Positions 36,162-44,819 are shown, counted from the first letter of the stretch. The stretch: DNA of 64,000 bases from Streptomyces sp. NBC_01754 (GCF_035918015.1 NZ_CP109132.1:2914001-2978000), one strand, 5' to 3'. Translations and numbers: made by a program. The notes: generated by a model not told the origin, from the sequence alone.

Positions 36162-36646
36162 AGTACCACCGCCCCCACCGCCGCAAGGCCAGCACCGGCG
36201 ACCGCACCCGCGGCCCGGCCCGCACGTGGCGCATCACCGCATCATGGGACACCCGCCCCGACCGACCCGCCGTCCGCACCACCACCGACAAGCGCGCCCG
36301 CGACCGCATGGCCGACGACTTCGCCGTCGACGGCGCATACGTCATCGTCGAGGAGGCCCGCGGAGGGTTCGAGTGGCGCACCCTCCGCGAGATCGACGGC
36401 CCCGCCCTGATCGCCGAAGCCACCGCCGAAGCCGAAGCCGCCGCCACCGAGCGGCACCGCCGCGACCAGGCCGAAGCCGCGGCCCGCGCGTACCGCCACG
36501 CCGCCGACTACGCCAAGCAGACCGCCCGCAACATGCTCGCCGCCCACCTCGACGCCGCCGACGCCCGCGACCGACTCGCCCGCCTCATGACCCAACCCCC
36601 CAGCCGCCTCGACCAGCGCGCCCGACACACGGCCGGTGGCCGATGA
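36158..36646 (+). CDS. Hypothetical basic, helical early protein
   Basis: 162 residues, coupled by ATGA. A basic N-terminus (KYHRPHRRKASTGDR) precedes a strand-rich part and a long Ala/Arg helix (RHAADYAKQTARNMLAAHLD). No family is recognised. Confidence 0.6.
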   Translation: MKYHRPHRRKASTGDRTRGPARTWRITASWDTRPDRPAVRTTTDKRARDRMADDFAVDGAYVIVEEARGGFEWRTLREIDGPALIAEATAEAEAAATERHRRDQAEAAARAYRHAADYAKQTARNMLAAHLDAADARDRLARLMTQPPSRLDQRARHTAGGR

Positions 36647-36834
36647 GGATCCACCTCGACCCGCTCGCCGCCGAAGCCGTACCCGACGGCACCTTCGGCG
36701 GAGCCCGACAACGCCGCGACCCTGACCACGTCACGCACCCCACACACCCCCTGGAAGCCGCCAGGCGCCGCGCAATCCTCCTTGCCGAACTCCGGGACCG
36801 AGACGCCACCAGGAAGCGCCAGAACGCCGCCTGA
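36643..36834 (+). CDS. Small hypothetical protein
   Basis: 63 residues, coupled by ATGA to the gene upstream; basic, with a helical end (ARRRAILLAELRDRDATRK). It closes the early operon, as a hairpin follows 10 bases later. No function is recognised. Confidence 0.55.
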   Translation: MRIHLDPLAAEAVPDGTFGGARQRRDPDHVTHPTHPLEAARRRAILLAELRDRDATRKRQNAA

Positions 36835-36844
36835 CGCCCCAGCA

Positions 36845-36879
36845 GGGGGGTGCGCAGCCAGCACACCCGCGCACCCCCC
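36845..36879 (+). terminator. Stem-loop ending the early operon
   Basis: GGGGGGTGCGC (36845-36855) and GCGCACCCCCC (36869-36879) form a perfect 11-bp stem with a 13-base loop directly after the last early gene, upstream of the ssb promoter region. Confidence 0.65.
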
Positions 36880-36900
36880 TCCGTGCTAAGTTCATTTCGA

Positions 36901-36918
36901 CAAACGTACGTACGTTTG
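36901..36918 (+). promoter_or_regulatory. Perfect 18-bp palindrome before ssb
   Basis: CAAACGTACGTACGTTTG is a perfect palindrome 57 bp before the ssb start. Its half AAACGTACGT echoes the composite GAAACGTACGTTTC in the early-promoter operator (30474-30487). Possibly the phage repressor or Cro protein also acts here. Confidence 0.55.
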
Positions 36919-36975
36919 CCCACTCGACGAGCCGAGAGCGTGCCCACACCGCTCAGACCAAAGGAGCCCCACCAC

Positions 36976-37485
36976 ATGGCAGGCGAAACCCAGATCACGA
37001 TCATGGGAAACCTGGTCGACGACCCCGAACTCCGCTTCACCCCCGCCGGCCACGCCGTCGCCAAGTTCCGCATCGCCAGCACCCCCCGCACCTTCGACAA
37101 GAGCACGAACGAGTGGAAGGACGGCGACGGCCTCTTCCTCACCGTCACCGCCTGGCGGTCGCTCGCACAGAACGTCGCCGAATCCCTGACCCGCGGATCC
37201 CGCGCCATCGTCCGCGGCGCCCTCAAACAGCGCTCGTACGAAGACCGCGAAGGCGTGAAGCGCACCGTCTACGAGATCGAAGCCGAGGACGTCGGCCCGT
37301 CGCTGCTCCGCGCCACCGCCGCTGTCACCAAGACCACCGGCAACAGCAACGGCCAGCAGCGCCAGCAGCAGCCCACCAACGGCTACGCCGCCCAGCAGCC
37401 CCAACAGCCCCAGAACGACCCGTGGGCCAACGGCCAGACAGCCGGAGGCCAATGGGGAGCAGCCGTAAGCGACCCCCCGTTCTGA
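36976..37485 (+). CDS. ssb: Single-stranded DNA-binding protein
   Basis: 169 residues from ATG 36976 behind AAGGAG. The OB-fold is clear: [55 protein letters not shown]. It is followed by a Gln/Asn-rich linker and the protein-interaction tip SDPPF. It coats single-stranded DNA in phage replication and recombination, and may work with the RecT-like protein. It has its own promoter region. Confidence 0.95.
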   Translation: MAGETQITIMGNLVDDPELRFTPAGHAVAKFRIASTPRTFDKSTNEWKDGDGLFLTVTAWRSLAQNVAESLTRGSRAIVRGALKQRSYEDREGVKRTVYEIEAEDVGPSLLRATAAVTKTTGNSNGQQRQQQPTNGYAAQQPQQPQNDPWANGQTAGGQWGAAVSDPPF

Positions 37486-37571
37486 CCCCATCGCGGCGAC
37501 GACCGGACGCCGGCCGAGCCGTGCGCGCGAGTACACCGCGCCCCTCCCACTCCACACCCTGAGAGGACCCC

Positions 37572-39203
37572 ATGCCCACACGCATCTTCACCCCCGACCA
37601 GCTCGCCGCCATCGGCGTACCCGACCCGTACGACGCCGAGGCCGAGCAGCGCGCAGAGCACCTGTTCGACGAGCAGATCGACACCCGCCGTTGGGTGTCC
37701 GTGCACCACCTCGTCTTCCGTGGCCCGGACGACGGGAAGGCGTGGCGCGTCGAGTACGTGCGGGGCCTGACGGAGTCGCAGGACGGCATCAGCCCGTGGG
37801 AGTACGCGGGTGCCACGGTCGAGGCCGTCGAGGTCGAGCAGGTCGCGACCACGGTCATGGAGTGGCACGCCATCCCCGACGCGCCGGCCGTGCCCTCCGA
37901 CGCCGAGCTGATCGAGCACGCCCGCACGGTCGGCATGGTCGAGCCGGAGAAGGCCCCCGCGTTCGTCGCCGCGTTCCGGGCGCACGTCGAGGAGCGGTCG
38001 GCCGACGCCGGTACGCAGCCCGTGCCGTTGCTCGACGGCATCCCCAACGACGACGCGTGCACGCACCCGGCATACGAGGTGACCAACGCGCACAGCACGC
38101 CCGCCGGATGGGTCAAGGGCCGCCGGTGCGTTGACTGCCGCGCCATCCTCGCCCCGATCGCCGAGGAGCCGTGCACGGACCCGCGTCACACCGGGCCCAT
38201 CCGTGACCAGTTGGGATGCAACGGCCCCGACCCCGCCGCCGGTACGGGGCCGGTGCCCCTGCTCTACGCGCTCACCGCCGAGGAGGCCGTGGCGAACATC
38301 GCCGTGAACGCCCCCGCCCTGTTCGCCACCGGCCGCCAGGCCGCCGCCGGGTTCGCCCGTGGCATCGCCCGCCCGGCCGCCGCCGCGCCGCGTACGGAGC
38401 GCGCCTACTGGCAGGCCATCGCCGACGCCCTGAACGCCGTCGAGAGCACCGGCCGAAGCGTCGGCATCGACCTTGACGGCACCCTCACCGACCACAACGA
38501 GTACTCCGTCGTGTGGGACCGGGACGCCGTCCGGTGGGCCGTCGCCGACTACGACGACGAGGGCGAGCAGCCCAGTACCCCCGAGCCGAAGCCGACGCCG
38601 GCCGCGCCCGGTGACCTGTTCACCGAAGCCGCCATCTACGCATCCGCGCTGAACGCCGGTATCACCGCCATCCAGACCAAGGCCGACCGCGACCCCTGGG
38701 CCACCATTGGCGACGCCGTCAACGTGCTCCGCCGCCTCGCCCGGCACAAGACCACCGCCGAACAGCCCACCGGCCCCACGTGGGAAGCCCGCGCCGACCA
38801 CGCCGTCCGCCTGTACGCCACGACCGCCATCGAGCTGGAAGACGCCCGCGCCGAGCTGGCCAAGCTCCGCATCGAGCGTGACGAGAACGACCGCGACGCA
38901 GACCGCTACGCCGTGCGTATCGACGCCGCCCGCAACCTGCACACGCAGCGCGACGACTCCCCGCACTGCGCCCACGACGACGAGCAGTGGCCGTGCCCCA
39001 CCCTCCTCGCCCTCACCAACGACCAGCCCGCACCCACCGACCCGGAGGCGTACCCCGGCGAACTGGCCATGCTCCGCGGCGTGCTCGGAGTCGTCCGCAC
39101 CGTCGCCGACCACGGCGACATCACCGAGCTTCGCCGCATCGTGGCCGAACACCGCGCTGACGAGCAGGCCGCGTACGACGGCCAGGCCGAGGCCGGCCGA
39201 TGA
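37572..39203 (+). CDS. Large multidomain hypothetical protein
   Basis: 543 residues behind GAGAGGA. Visible pieces are a possible zinc site (CTHPAYEV, then CVDCRAIL, then EPCTDPRH) at about residues 155-205, a HAD-like IDLDGTLTDHNE at about 297-308 without an obvious second HAD motif, and a coiled-coil region near 410-460. The stop overlaps the next small gene. It looks like a composite of small actinophage domains; no function is assigned. Confidence 0.65.
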   Translation: MPTRIFTPDQLAAIGVPDPYDAEAEQRAEHLFDEQIDTRRWVSVHHLVFRGPDDGKAWRVEYVRGLTESQDGISPWEYAGATVEAVEVEQVATTVMEWHAIPDAPAVPSDAELIEHARTVGMVEPEKAPAFVAAFRAHVEERSADAGTQPVPLLDGIPNDDACTHPAYEVTNAHSTPAGWVKGRRCVDCRAILAPIAEEPCTDPRHTGPIRDQLGCNGPDPAAGTGPVPLLYALTAEEAVANIAVNAPALFATGRQAAAGFARGIARPAAAAPRTERAYWQAIADALNAVESTGRSVGIDLDGTLTDHNEYSVVWDRDAVRWAVADYDDEGEQPSTPEPKPTPAAPGDLFTEAAIYASALNAGITAIQTKADRDPWATIGDAVNVLRRLARHKTTAEQPTGPTWEARADHAVRLYATTAIELEDARAELAKLRIERDENDRDADRYAVRIDAARNLHTQRDDSPHCAHDDEQWPCPTLLALTNDQPAPTDPEAYPGELAMLRGVLGVVRTVADHGDITELRRIVAEHRADEQAAYDGQAEAGR

Positions 39204-39355
39204 GCGCCCCCACCCTCGAACAGCTCCGCACCGTCCCTTGCGGCCAGTGCGGAGCCCCCGCCGGGAAGCCGTGCACCAGCCACCAGGGCACCCGCGTACG
39301 CGCCCACGACGTCCACCAGGCCCGCACCAAGGCGTACCAGGAGGCGCAGCAGTGA
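39200..39355 (+). CDS. Tiny zinc-ribbon-like protein
   Basis: 51 residues: PCGQCGAPAGKPC then RVRAHDVHQARTKAY. The CxxC-x6-C...H...H pattern repeats the C-terminal motif of the 35,481 gene product. It is coupled on both sides (ATGA, GTGA). Probably a zinc-binding nucleic-acid or protein adaptor. Confidence 0.6.
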   Translation: MSAPTLEQLRTVPCGQCGAPAGKPCTSHQGTRVRAHDVHQARTKAYQEAQQ

Positions 39356-39501
39356 TCACCGAGCCGCGCCGCTACGGCCGCACCAACGCCGCCCGCGCCG
39401 AAGCCGACCGCCTCACCGCCCAGGGCCACCACGTCCACTACCACGCCGAGGGCGAGACCACATGCCACACCGGCCACTGCACCCACGAGGCGCAGCGATG
39501 A
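39352..39501 (+). CDS. Tiny His/Cys-rich protein
   Basis: 49 residues from GTG 39352 (GTGA), ending in ETTCHTGHCTHEAQR with five His/Cys in 12 residues. Metal binding is likely; function unknown. Confidence 0.55.
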   Translation: MITEPRRYGRTNAARAEADRLTAQGHHVHYHAEGETTCHTGHCTHEAQR

Positions 39502-39644
39502 GCTACCGCGCCCGCCGCGCCGCACGCCGCGAAGCCCGCATCCTCGCCACCCTCCCCCCGGTCCCCGTGCCGGCCGACGAGGACCGGTCACCGGACTACT
39601 GCTACACCTGCCGCCGCCGCTGCGGCTCCCAACCCCACCAGTAA
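39498..39644 (+). CDS. Tiny basic protein with CxxC motif
   Basis: 48 residues (ATGA-coupled): an Arg/Ala-rich start (SYRARRAARREARILA) and DYCYTCRRRCGSQ near the end, a possible zinc or redox Cys pair. Function is unknown. Confidence 0.5.
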   Translation: MSYRARRAARREARILATLPPVPVPADEDRSPDYCYTCRRRCGSQPHQ

Positions 39645-39652
39645 CCCGCCCC

Positions 39653-39679
39653 GGGGGCCCGCCACCACGGCGGGCCCCC
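39653..39679 (+). terminator. Intercistronic hairpin
   Basis: GGGGGCCCGCC (39653-39663) and its complement (39669-39679) enclose ACCAC, the same loop as at 33686-33690. It separates two small-gene groups. Confidence 0.6.
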
Positions 39680-39700
39680 ACCACACCCCGGAGCACCGCC

Positions 39701-39979
39701 ATGGCACGCCGACTCATCAGCGACGACAAGAGCCTGTTCCGCGTCGTCATCATCGCCCGCCAGCGCCGCGACAACCCCAACTGGGAACGCGGCAACATCC
39801 ACTCCCCCCGCTTCCTGTGGGACGGGCCCGAGTACACCACCGCCTACGGCCCGTACAACACGATCGGCGCCGCCCGCGGACAGCTCACGTCCCACACGAC
39901 GGACACCCACGGGCGCCCCATGAGCGGAGTGGTGTCCGGCCACATCGAGAAGGCAACGACCACATGGGACCGCGTCTGA
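39701..39979 (+). CDS. Hypothetical protein, 92 residues
   Basis: Strand-rich with conserved-looking aromatic residues (RFLWDGPEYTTAYGPYNTIG). It is preceded by GGAG. Short proteins of this kind (environment: ARGQLTSHT) are common in actinophage early regions. No function assigned. Confidence 0.6.
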   Translation: MARRLISDDKSLFRVVIIARQRRDNPNWERGNIHSPRFLWDGPEYTTAYGPYNTIGAARGQLTSHTTDTHGRPMSGVVSGHIEKATTTWDRV

Positions 39980-40437
39980 TGGCCCGCCGCACCATGGCCG
40001 AGCGGAAACGCCGCGCCGCCGCCCGCGACCAAGCCCGTACCGAGCTGGAACACCTGCTCGCCCGCCTCGACCGTCACACCCTGCTCGACACCGAACGGCC
40101 CCTGCTCCGTACCCACGTCGAGCAGCTGCTCGCCACGGACGCCGAGCTACGCCGCACCATCGCCGGTCAACAGACCCTCGTACAGCGGCTCGGCCGCCAG
40201 CTCGACGCCGCCCACGACGCCATCCGCGAAGCCGAGCAGCAGGCCGCCGACACCGCCGAGCAGCTGCGCGCGTACCGGGCCGTCGAGGAGCAGCGCCAGG
40301 CCGACCGCGTCACCCGCCGGCCAAGCCTCGCCGAGTGGTGGACCGCCACAGCAGCCGAGCGCCGCGCCACCCACATCCGGGCGTTCCTCGACGAGCAGAC
40401 CGCCCACCTGACCCCCTCGACCCCGGAGCAGCCGTGA
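39979..40437 (+). CDS. Coiled-coil protein
   Basis: 152 residues from ATG 39979, which overlaps the preceding stop (TGATG); ATG 39964 is an alternative. Almost entirely helical with heptad-like pattern (LVQRLGRQLDAAHDAIREAE). The next gene encodes a longer coiled coil, so the two may pair. Confidence 0.6.
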   Translation: MARRTMAERKRRAAARDQARTELEHLLARLDRHTLLDTERPLLRTHVEQLLATDAELRRTIAGQQTLVQRLGRQLDAAHDAIREAEQQAADTAEQLRAYRAVEEQRQADRVTRRPSLAEWWTATAAERRATHIRAFLDEQTAHLTPSTPEQP

Positions 40438-41444
40438 ACCTCCCCGCAGACGACACCCGCCAGGGCCTCGAAGAGATCACCACCGGCCTCGACCGCGTAC
40501 GTACCTCGCTCGCCGGTTTCTTCACCAACGCCACCCTGGCTGTTGAGGAGCGGAGCGCCCATGCCGCCGTTGCCGAGGCCCGCGCCATCGACGCCGAGCG
40601 GCGTACCGAGCAGGCCGAACAGCGCGCCCGCCTCGCCCACGAAGCGCGCCGGGCCATGGCCGCCCAGCTCGACGACGTGAAGCGCGCCCTGATCGATACC
40701 GGCGCCATCGACGAAGACGACCCCTACGGGCACGCCGACCTCCCCGACGTCATCCGGCAGGCCATGGCCGACCGCGACCCGGCATACGCCCTTGCCGAGC
40801 AGGAGCGCGCCCGCCAGGTCGAGCGCGCCCTCACCGCCGAAATCCGGCACGCCGAACGCACGGAACAGCGCGCCGAGGAGGCCGAACGGCGCGCAGACGG
40901 CCTCTCGAAGCTGCTCGCCACCGCCGAACAGGACGCCGAGCGGTACCAGGACGACTACCTCGCCGCAGCCCGCACCATCGCCGACATGCACGAGGCCGCG
41001 ACCGGCCGCACCGGCATGGGCCCCGTCCGCGGTGTCGTCGAAGACGTCGCCGACATGCGTGCCCACGCCGAGCAGGGCGACGCGTTGGCCGTGCGCCTTG
41101 CCCAGCGCACCGCCGCCGCGTGGCAGAGGCGCGCCAAGGAGGCCCAAGCCGACCGCGACATGATGGAGGACAGCCGCGACAGCGCAATACAAGCCCGCGA
41201 GCAGGCACAGCAGGACGCCAAGCAGGCCAAGGAGCGCGAGGCCATGGCCAACGAGCGCGCCGAGCGGCACCGCGCCACCCGGGAGCAGTGGGTAGGCCTC
41301 GCCAACACGGCGGCCAAGAAGGCGAGCGACCGCGCCCGCACGGCCGAAGCCACCATCGACCGCGTACGCGCCCTACTCGACACCCACCTCGGACCGCTCG
41401 CCACCACCGCCGTCCGCAACGCCCTCGACACCCCGGAAGGCTGA
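40434..41444 (+). CDS. Long coiled-coil protein
   Basis: 336 residues from GTG 40434 (GTGA). Long Ala/Glu/Arg helices (AERRTEQAEQRARLAHEARR, REQAQQDAKQAKEREAMANE) interrupted near 200-230 by a short globular part (AATGRTGMGPVRGVVEDVAD). Perhaps a structural or scaffold protein; function unknown. Confidence 0.6.
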   Translation: MNLPADDTRQGLEEITTGLDRVRTSLAGFFTNATLAVEERSAHAAVAEARAIDAERRTEQAEQRARLAHEARRAMAAQLDDVKRALIDTGAIDEDDPYGHADLPDVIRQAMADRDPAYALAEQERARQVERALTAEIRHAERTEQRAEEAERRADGLSKLLATAEQDAERYQDDYLAAARTIADMHEAATGRTGMGPVRGVVEDVADMRAHAEQGDALAVRLAQRTAAAWQRRAKEAQADRDMMEDSRDSAIQAREQAQQDAKQAKEREAMANERAERHRATREQWVGLANTAAKKASDRARTAEATIDRVRALLDTHLGPLATTAVRNALDTPEG

Positions 41445-41446
41445 CC

Positions 41447-42319
41447 ATGAGCACCCCGACCCACATCCGCGGTACCCGCCCGGCCGGCGCCTACATCGAC
41501 GAGTGCGTGGCCGACCTCCGCGCCATCCGCGAACAGTGGGGCGACCTCCTCGCCGCGATCGCCCGCCGCCCCGCCGCCGTATGGCCGCCGCTCGAATGCC
41601 GGGAGTGGGAGCAGCCCGCCGCCGCCGAGCCGGACGACGCCTCGTCGATCGGCCGCATGCCGCTCGTGCTCCGTGAGCACCCCGCGCCCGCCAACCTGAC
41701 CGCCCTCGACGCCGCGATGTCCGTCGAAGAGGCCCTGTTCGCGGCGTGTGACGTCATCGCCGGGCGCGTCCAACGGCCCGTGCGGTACGTACCCGCCCGG
41801 ACTCTTACCCGCAGCGGACAGCCGTCGATACGCAGCAGCGTGGACCGCGACGACCGCGACGACCCCGCCCGCTGGACCCTCCCCACCCACAGCGCGTCCG
41901 TCACCGGCCGTGCCGCGCACCCCGGAAGCCGTGTCCACGGGCTGCACTGGGCCGCCGTGTGGCTGGAAGGACGCGCTCTCGACGAGCGACACGGCGACCT
42001 GTTCGCCGCGACCCCCGCGCCGGTCGTCGAGGACCTGGCCGCCGTCGCCCGCCGCGCCCGCGCCACCGTCGAACGGGCACTCGGCCGCGACGGGCGGCCC
42101 ACGAAGCTGGACCGGCCGTGCCCGTGGTGCGGGGGGCTGCTTACCGCGCACACCCGGAGCGGTGACCCGTCCGCCGCCGCGATCGTGTGCGCGACCGGCG
42201 AGGCGTGCGGCGCGCCCGTTCCCCTCGACCGGGGCCGGCGAATATGGCGCGGGACCGACCGAGTGGGGCTGCGCCTGGCGCTGGAAGCCGCGCAGCAGCG
42301 GGAGCAGCCCGCAGCGTGA
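41447..42319 (+). CDS. Hypothetical protein with C-terminal zinc ribbon
   Basis: 290 residues. The C-terminus holds CPWCGG-x(about 20)-C-x5-ACG (CPWCGGLLTAHTRSG then VCATGEACGAP), a probable zinc ribbon. The N-terminal 200 residues are unassigned. It is the last gene before a strong terminator. Confidence 0.65.
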   Translation: MSTPTHIRGTRPAGAYIDECVADLRAIREQWGDLLAAIARRPAAVWPPLECREWEQPAAAEPDDASSIGRMPLVLREHPAPANLTALDAAMSVEEALFAACDVIAGRVQRPVRYVPARTLTRSGQPSIRSSVDRDDRDDPARWTLPTHSASVTGRAAHPGSRVHGLHWAAVWLEGRALDERHGDLFAATPAPVVEDLAAVARRARATVERALGRDGRPTKLDRPCPWCGGLLTAHTRSGDPSAAAIVCATGEACGAPVPLDRGRRIWRGTDRVGLRLALEAAQQREQPAA

Positions 42320-42328
42320 ACGGCGCGA

Positions 42329-42358
42329 GGGGCACCGGGAGTTGGCCGGTGCCCCTTT
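42329..42358 (+). terminator. Terminator with T-tract
   Basis: GGGGCACCGG (42329-42338) and CCGGTGCCCC (42346-42355) form a perfect 10-bp stem with a 7-base loop, followed by TTT. It closes the unit that starts at ssb. Confidence 0.8.
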
Positions 42359-42369
42359 CCTCGACCCCC

Positions 42370-42407
42370 TTGCGGAACCTAGTACCGCCCGATACAGTAC
42401 TCAGTAC
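42370..42407 (+). promoter_or_regulatory. Probable promoter with GTACTCAGTAC palindrome
   Basis: TTGCGG (42370-42375), 17 bp, then TACAGT (42393-42398) make a good -35/-10 pair. GTACTCAGTAC (42397-42407) overlaps the predicted start point, and AGTAC occurs again at 42381, so it may be controlled by a repressor. Confidence 0.55.
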
Positions 42408-42467
42408 CGCAGGGCTCCACGCCCTGCCCGCCGGACTCCACACCGGCCAACCCACGGGAGTACCCCC

Positions 42468-42953
42468 ATGAAGACCTACGCGATCCGCGACGCCAGCCGC
42501 CGCGCACTCCTCACCGGCCACCTCCGCCGCCCCGGCACCGACACCACCTACTGCAACCGCCCCATCGGCACCCCCAACGGCGACCTGGCCGGCCTCCGTG
42601 GCTGGAAGATGCACGCCCTGTGCGTCCAGGCCGAAGCCCGCGACCGCGCCGAAGCCACCGTCACCGCGACGGCCGCCCTCGACCCCGAGTCGACCGGCAC
42701 CCTCCCCGCCATGGTCTGCATCCAGCACGGGGCCGACTGCGACCACGACCCGCGCCGCCGCCACAACTTCCGCCCCGCCCCCACGGACGCCGACCGCGCC
42801 GCCGCCGCCCTGGAGTCCCGCCAGATGGCCGAACTGATCACCGAGGCCGAGGCGGACGACGGCACGTGGCGCGGCCAGTGGATCGGCGCCCGCGACGACA
42901 CCGCCCTCTTCACGCTCCCCGACCCCGCCGAGCAGGGCTCTCTCTTCGCCTGA
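42468..42953 (+). CDS. Hypothetical protein, first gene after the internal promoter
   Basis: 161 residues behind GGGAG. Has several Cys/His near the middle (MVCIQHGADCDHDPRRRHNF). Possibly metal-binding. No family recognised. Confidence 0.65.
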   Translation: MKTYAIRDASRRALLTGHLRRPGTDTTYCNRPIGTPNGDLAGLRGWKMHALCVQAEARDRAEATVTATAALDPESTGTLPAMVCIQHGADCDHDPRRRHNFRPAPTDADRAAAALESRQMAELITEAEADDGTWRGQWIGARDDTALFTLPDPAEQGSLFA

Positions 42954-42961
42954 CCACCACC

Positions 42962-42988
42962 GGCCCGGCCGCACCGTGCGGCCGGGCC
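42962..42988 (+). terminator. Intercistronic hairpin
   Basis: GGCCCGGCCGCAC (42962-42974) and GTGCGGCCGGGCC (42976-42988) are perfect 13-base arms with a single base between; the functional loop would be CACCGTG. It lies 9 bases after the stop. Confidence 0.6.
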
Positions 42989-43013
42989 CCGACCACCAAC
43001 AGGAGCAACCCAC

Positions 43014-43583
43014 ATGGACGCCGTCGACCAGCAGCCCACGCCCATGGGCCCGTTTTACGAGGCAGTACTGACCGCCATGGTCGAGTACGAACACGCCGAC
43101 GCCGCCGCCCGGAACGCCGTCACGTCCTCGACCCTCGCCACCCTGGCCCGCGACTACGCCGCCACCAACGACAACGCCGAGCACCGCTCCAGGCTCGCCA
43201 CCGACGTCGCCGAGGACATCAGCTTGGCCGAGGCCGGCACCATCCGCCGCGCCGCGAAAGCCGTCGAGCTCGGCATGCCCGGCATCATCTGCCGCGCCCG
43301 CGCCACCGGCATGGAGCCCACCGAGATCGCCCGCCAGCTCGGCACCACCGGCTCATACGTCCGCCGCATCCTCCGCGACAACCGCACCACCCTCGCCGAG
43401 GCCGTAGCCAGCCTGCACGAGGCCGGCCAGAAGTTCGGCGAAGCGGTCGCGAAAACCGCCGCAGCCGTCGAGGCCACCACCGGCGAGCAGGCGACCGCCG
43501 ACAGCGCCGAGGGCCGCGCATGGGTCCGCGACTACGTACGCCGACACAACAGCGGCACCCGAAACCTGCCCGACACCGACTGA
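43014..43583 (+). CDS. HTH-containing regulator-like protein
   Basis: 189 residues behind AGGAG. An HTH is visible at about 100-122 (EPTEIARQLGTTGSYVRRIL), flanked by long helices. Possibly a late-gene or copy regulator; no match to a named family. Confidence 0.65.
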   Translation: MDAVDQQPTPMGPFYEAVLTAMVEYEHADAAARNAVTSSTLATLARDYAATNDNAEHRSRLATDVAEDISLAEAGTIRRAAKAVELGMPGIICRARATGMEPTEIARQLGTTGSYVRRILRDNRTTLAEAVASLHEAGQKFGEAVAKTAAAVEATTGEQATADSAEGRAWVRDYVRRHNSGTRNLPDTD

Positions 43584-43600
43584 CCCCCCACACACACCAC

Positions 43601-43636
43601 GGGCCCGGCCGCACCTCCACAGTGCAGACCGGGCCC
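43601..43636 (+). terminator. Intercistronic hairpin
   Basis: GGGCCCGG (43601-43608) and CCGGGCCC (43629-43636) form an 8-bp stem with an inner GCAC/GTGC pairing, between the HTH gene and the DUF2637 gene. Confidence 0.55.
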
Positions 43637-43661
43637 TCACCACCACGGGAGTACCCCCGCC

Positions 43662-44648
43662 ATGGCTACGCACCACCCTACCTACGCCCGACCGGCGACG
43701 AGCAGCCCGTCGCGCGGGCCCATCGCCGCCGCCGTTGTCGCGACCGGGGCTTTCGCATTCCTCGCGTTCCGCCTCTCTTTCGAGGCCCTTACCGCCCTCG
43801 CCGCCGAGCACGGAGTTAACCCGGACGTCGGATGGATGTTCGCCGTCCTGGTCGACGGCGGCGCCATCGTCGGCACCGTGGGAGTGCTTGCCGCCAAACG
43901 CGCCGGCCGCACCGCCGCCGCCTACTGGGCGACCGTCGTTGCTTTCGCCGCCGTGTCGCTCGCTTTCAACGTCGCGCACTCCGATGGAACGCCGCTCGGC
44001 GTCGCTATCGCCGTCGTACCGCCGGTCGCGCAACTGGTCGCCACCGAGCTACTCGTGCGGATGCTGCCCGCCGCCGACACCGCCGCCCCGGCCGACGTCG
44101 CCCCGGTCGTCGCGCAGGCCGTCACCGCCGCCCGCCAGGCGCAGCAGGACGCCGCCGCCGCCCGCACCGCCGCCACTGCTGCACAGGCCGCCCTCGACGC
44201 CACTGACCGGACCGTCACCGACGCCGTCACCCGCGCCGAGCAGGCCGCCGCAACGCTTACCGCCGCCGCACCGCCGCTCGCCCTGGTCGACCTCGCCGCC
44301 GCCGTCGCCGCCGTCGAAGAGCAACCCGCCCTCGACACCGCCCCGACCGCCTCACCGCCGCCACTCCCCCTCGCCGCAGTGTTCACCGCACCGCCGCTCC
44401 CGACCCCCTCACCGCTCGACGACGACCTCGACGACGACGCCCCCACCGACACACCGACGCCCGCACAGCCCGCCGCCGCCGTGTCGCCCGACGCCGTCAC
44501 CGCATACCGCCGCCTGCTCCGGTCGACCGGTAAGCGACCGACAGCCGAAGCGCTCGGCGCCGCCCTCGGACTCAAACGCACGCGCGGAAGCGAGATCCGC
44601 CGGCTCGTAGAGGCACGCTCGGTCGAGGCCACCGCCGCGCGCACGTAG
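43662..44648 (+). CDS. DUF2637 membrane protein with C-terminal HTH
   Basis: 328 residues. The first 130 residues form four membrane segments of the DUF2637 type (AAVVATGAFAFLAFRLSFEA, then GWMFAVLVDGGAIVGTVGVL and so on), a family common on Streptomyces plasmids and integrative elements, including Spd-like spread proteins. An Ala/Asp/Pro linker leads to a small winged-HTH-like end (RRLLRSTGKRPTAEALGAAL). In a phage it might sense the membrane or prophage state; function unknown. Confidence 0.72.
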   Translation: MATHHPTYARPATSSPSRGPIAAAVVATGAFAFLAFRLSFEALTALAAEHGVNPDVGWMFAVLVDGGAIVGTVGVLAAKRAGRTAAAYWATVVAFAAVSLAFNVAHSDGTPLGVAIAVVPPVAQLVATELLVRMLPAADTAAPADVAPVVAQAVTAARQAQQDAAAARTAATAAQAALDATDRTVTDAVTRAEQAAATLTAAAPPLALVDLAAAVAAVEEQPALDTAPTASPPPLPLAAVFTAPPLPTPSPLDDDLDDDAPTDTPTPAQPAAAVSPDAVTAYRRLLRSTGKRPTAEALGAALGLKRTRGSEIRRLVEARSVEATAART

Positions 44649-44671
44649 CCCGCACCCCGATTCTGCTGACG

Positions 44672-44701
44672 CTGTACTCCGTGACCATCCTGTGATCTAA
44701 T
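44672..44701 (+). promoter_or_regulatory. Possible promoter before the SHOCT gene
   Basis: CTGTAC (44672-44677) and TCTAAT (44696-44701), 18 bp apart, form a fair -35/-10 pair in a 170-base gap. A very strong hairpin follows 36 bases later. Confidence 0.4.
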
Positions 44702-44736
44702 GAGGGCGGCCCCGGCGTGCCCGAAACCGGACACCC

Positions 44737-44777
44737 ACGCAGAACGCCCCGCCCCCACCCGGCGGGGCGTTCTGCGT
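44737..44777 (+). terminator. 17-bp perfect stem-loop
   Basis: ACGCAGAACGCCCCGCC (44737-44753) and its complement (44761-44777) flank a 7-base loop. It is the strongest hairpin in the phage. It either ends the upstream unit or, given a promoter 40 bases before it, forms part of a short RNA. Confidence 0.6.
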
Positions 44778-44819
44778 GGCATCATCAACCCCACGACATC
44801 ACACCCGTGGGGGGACACC

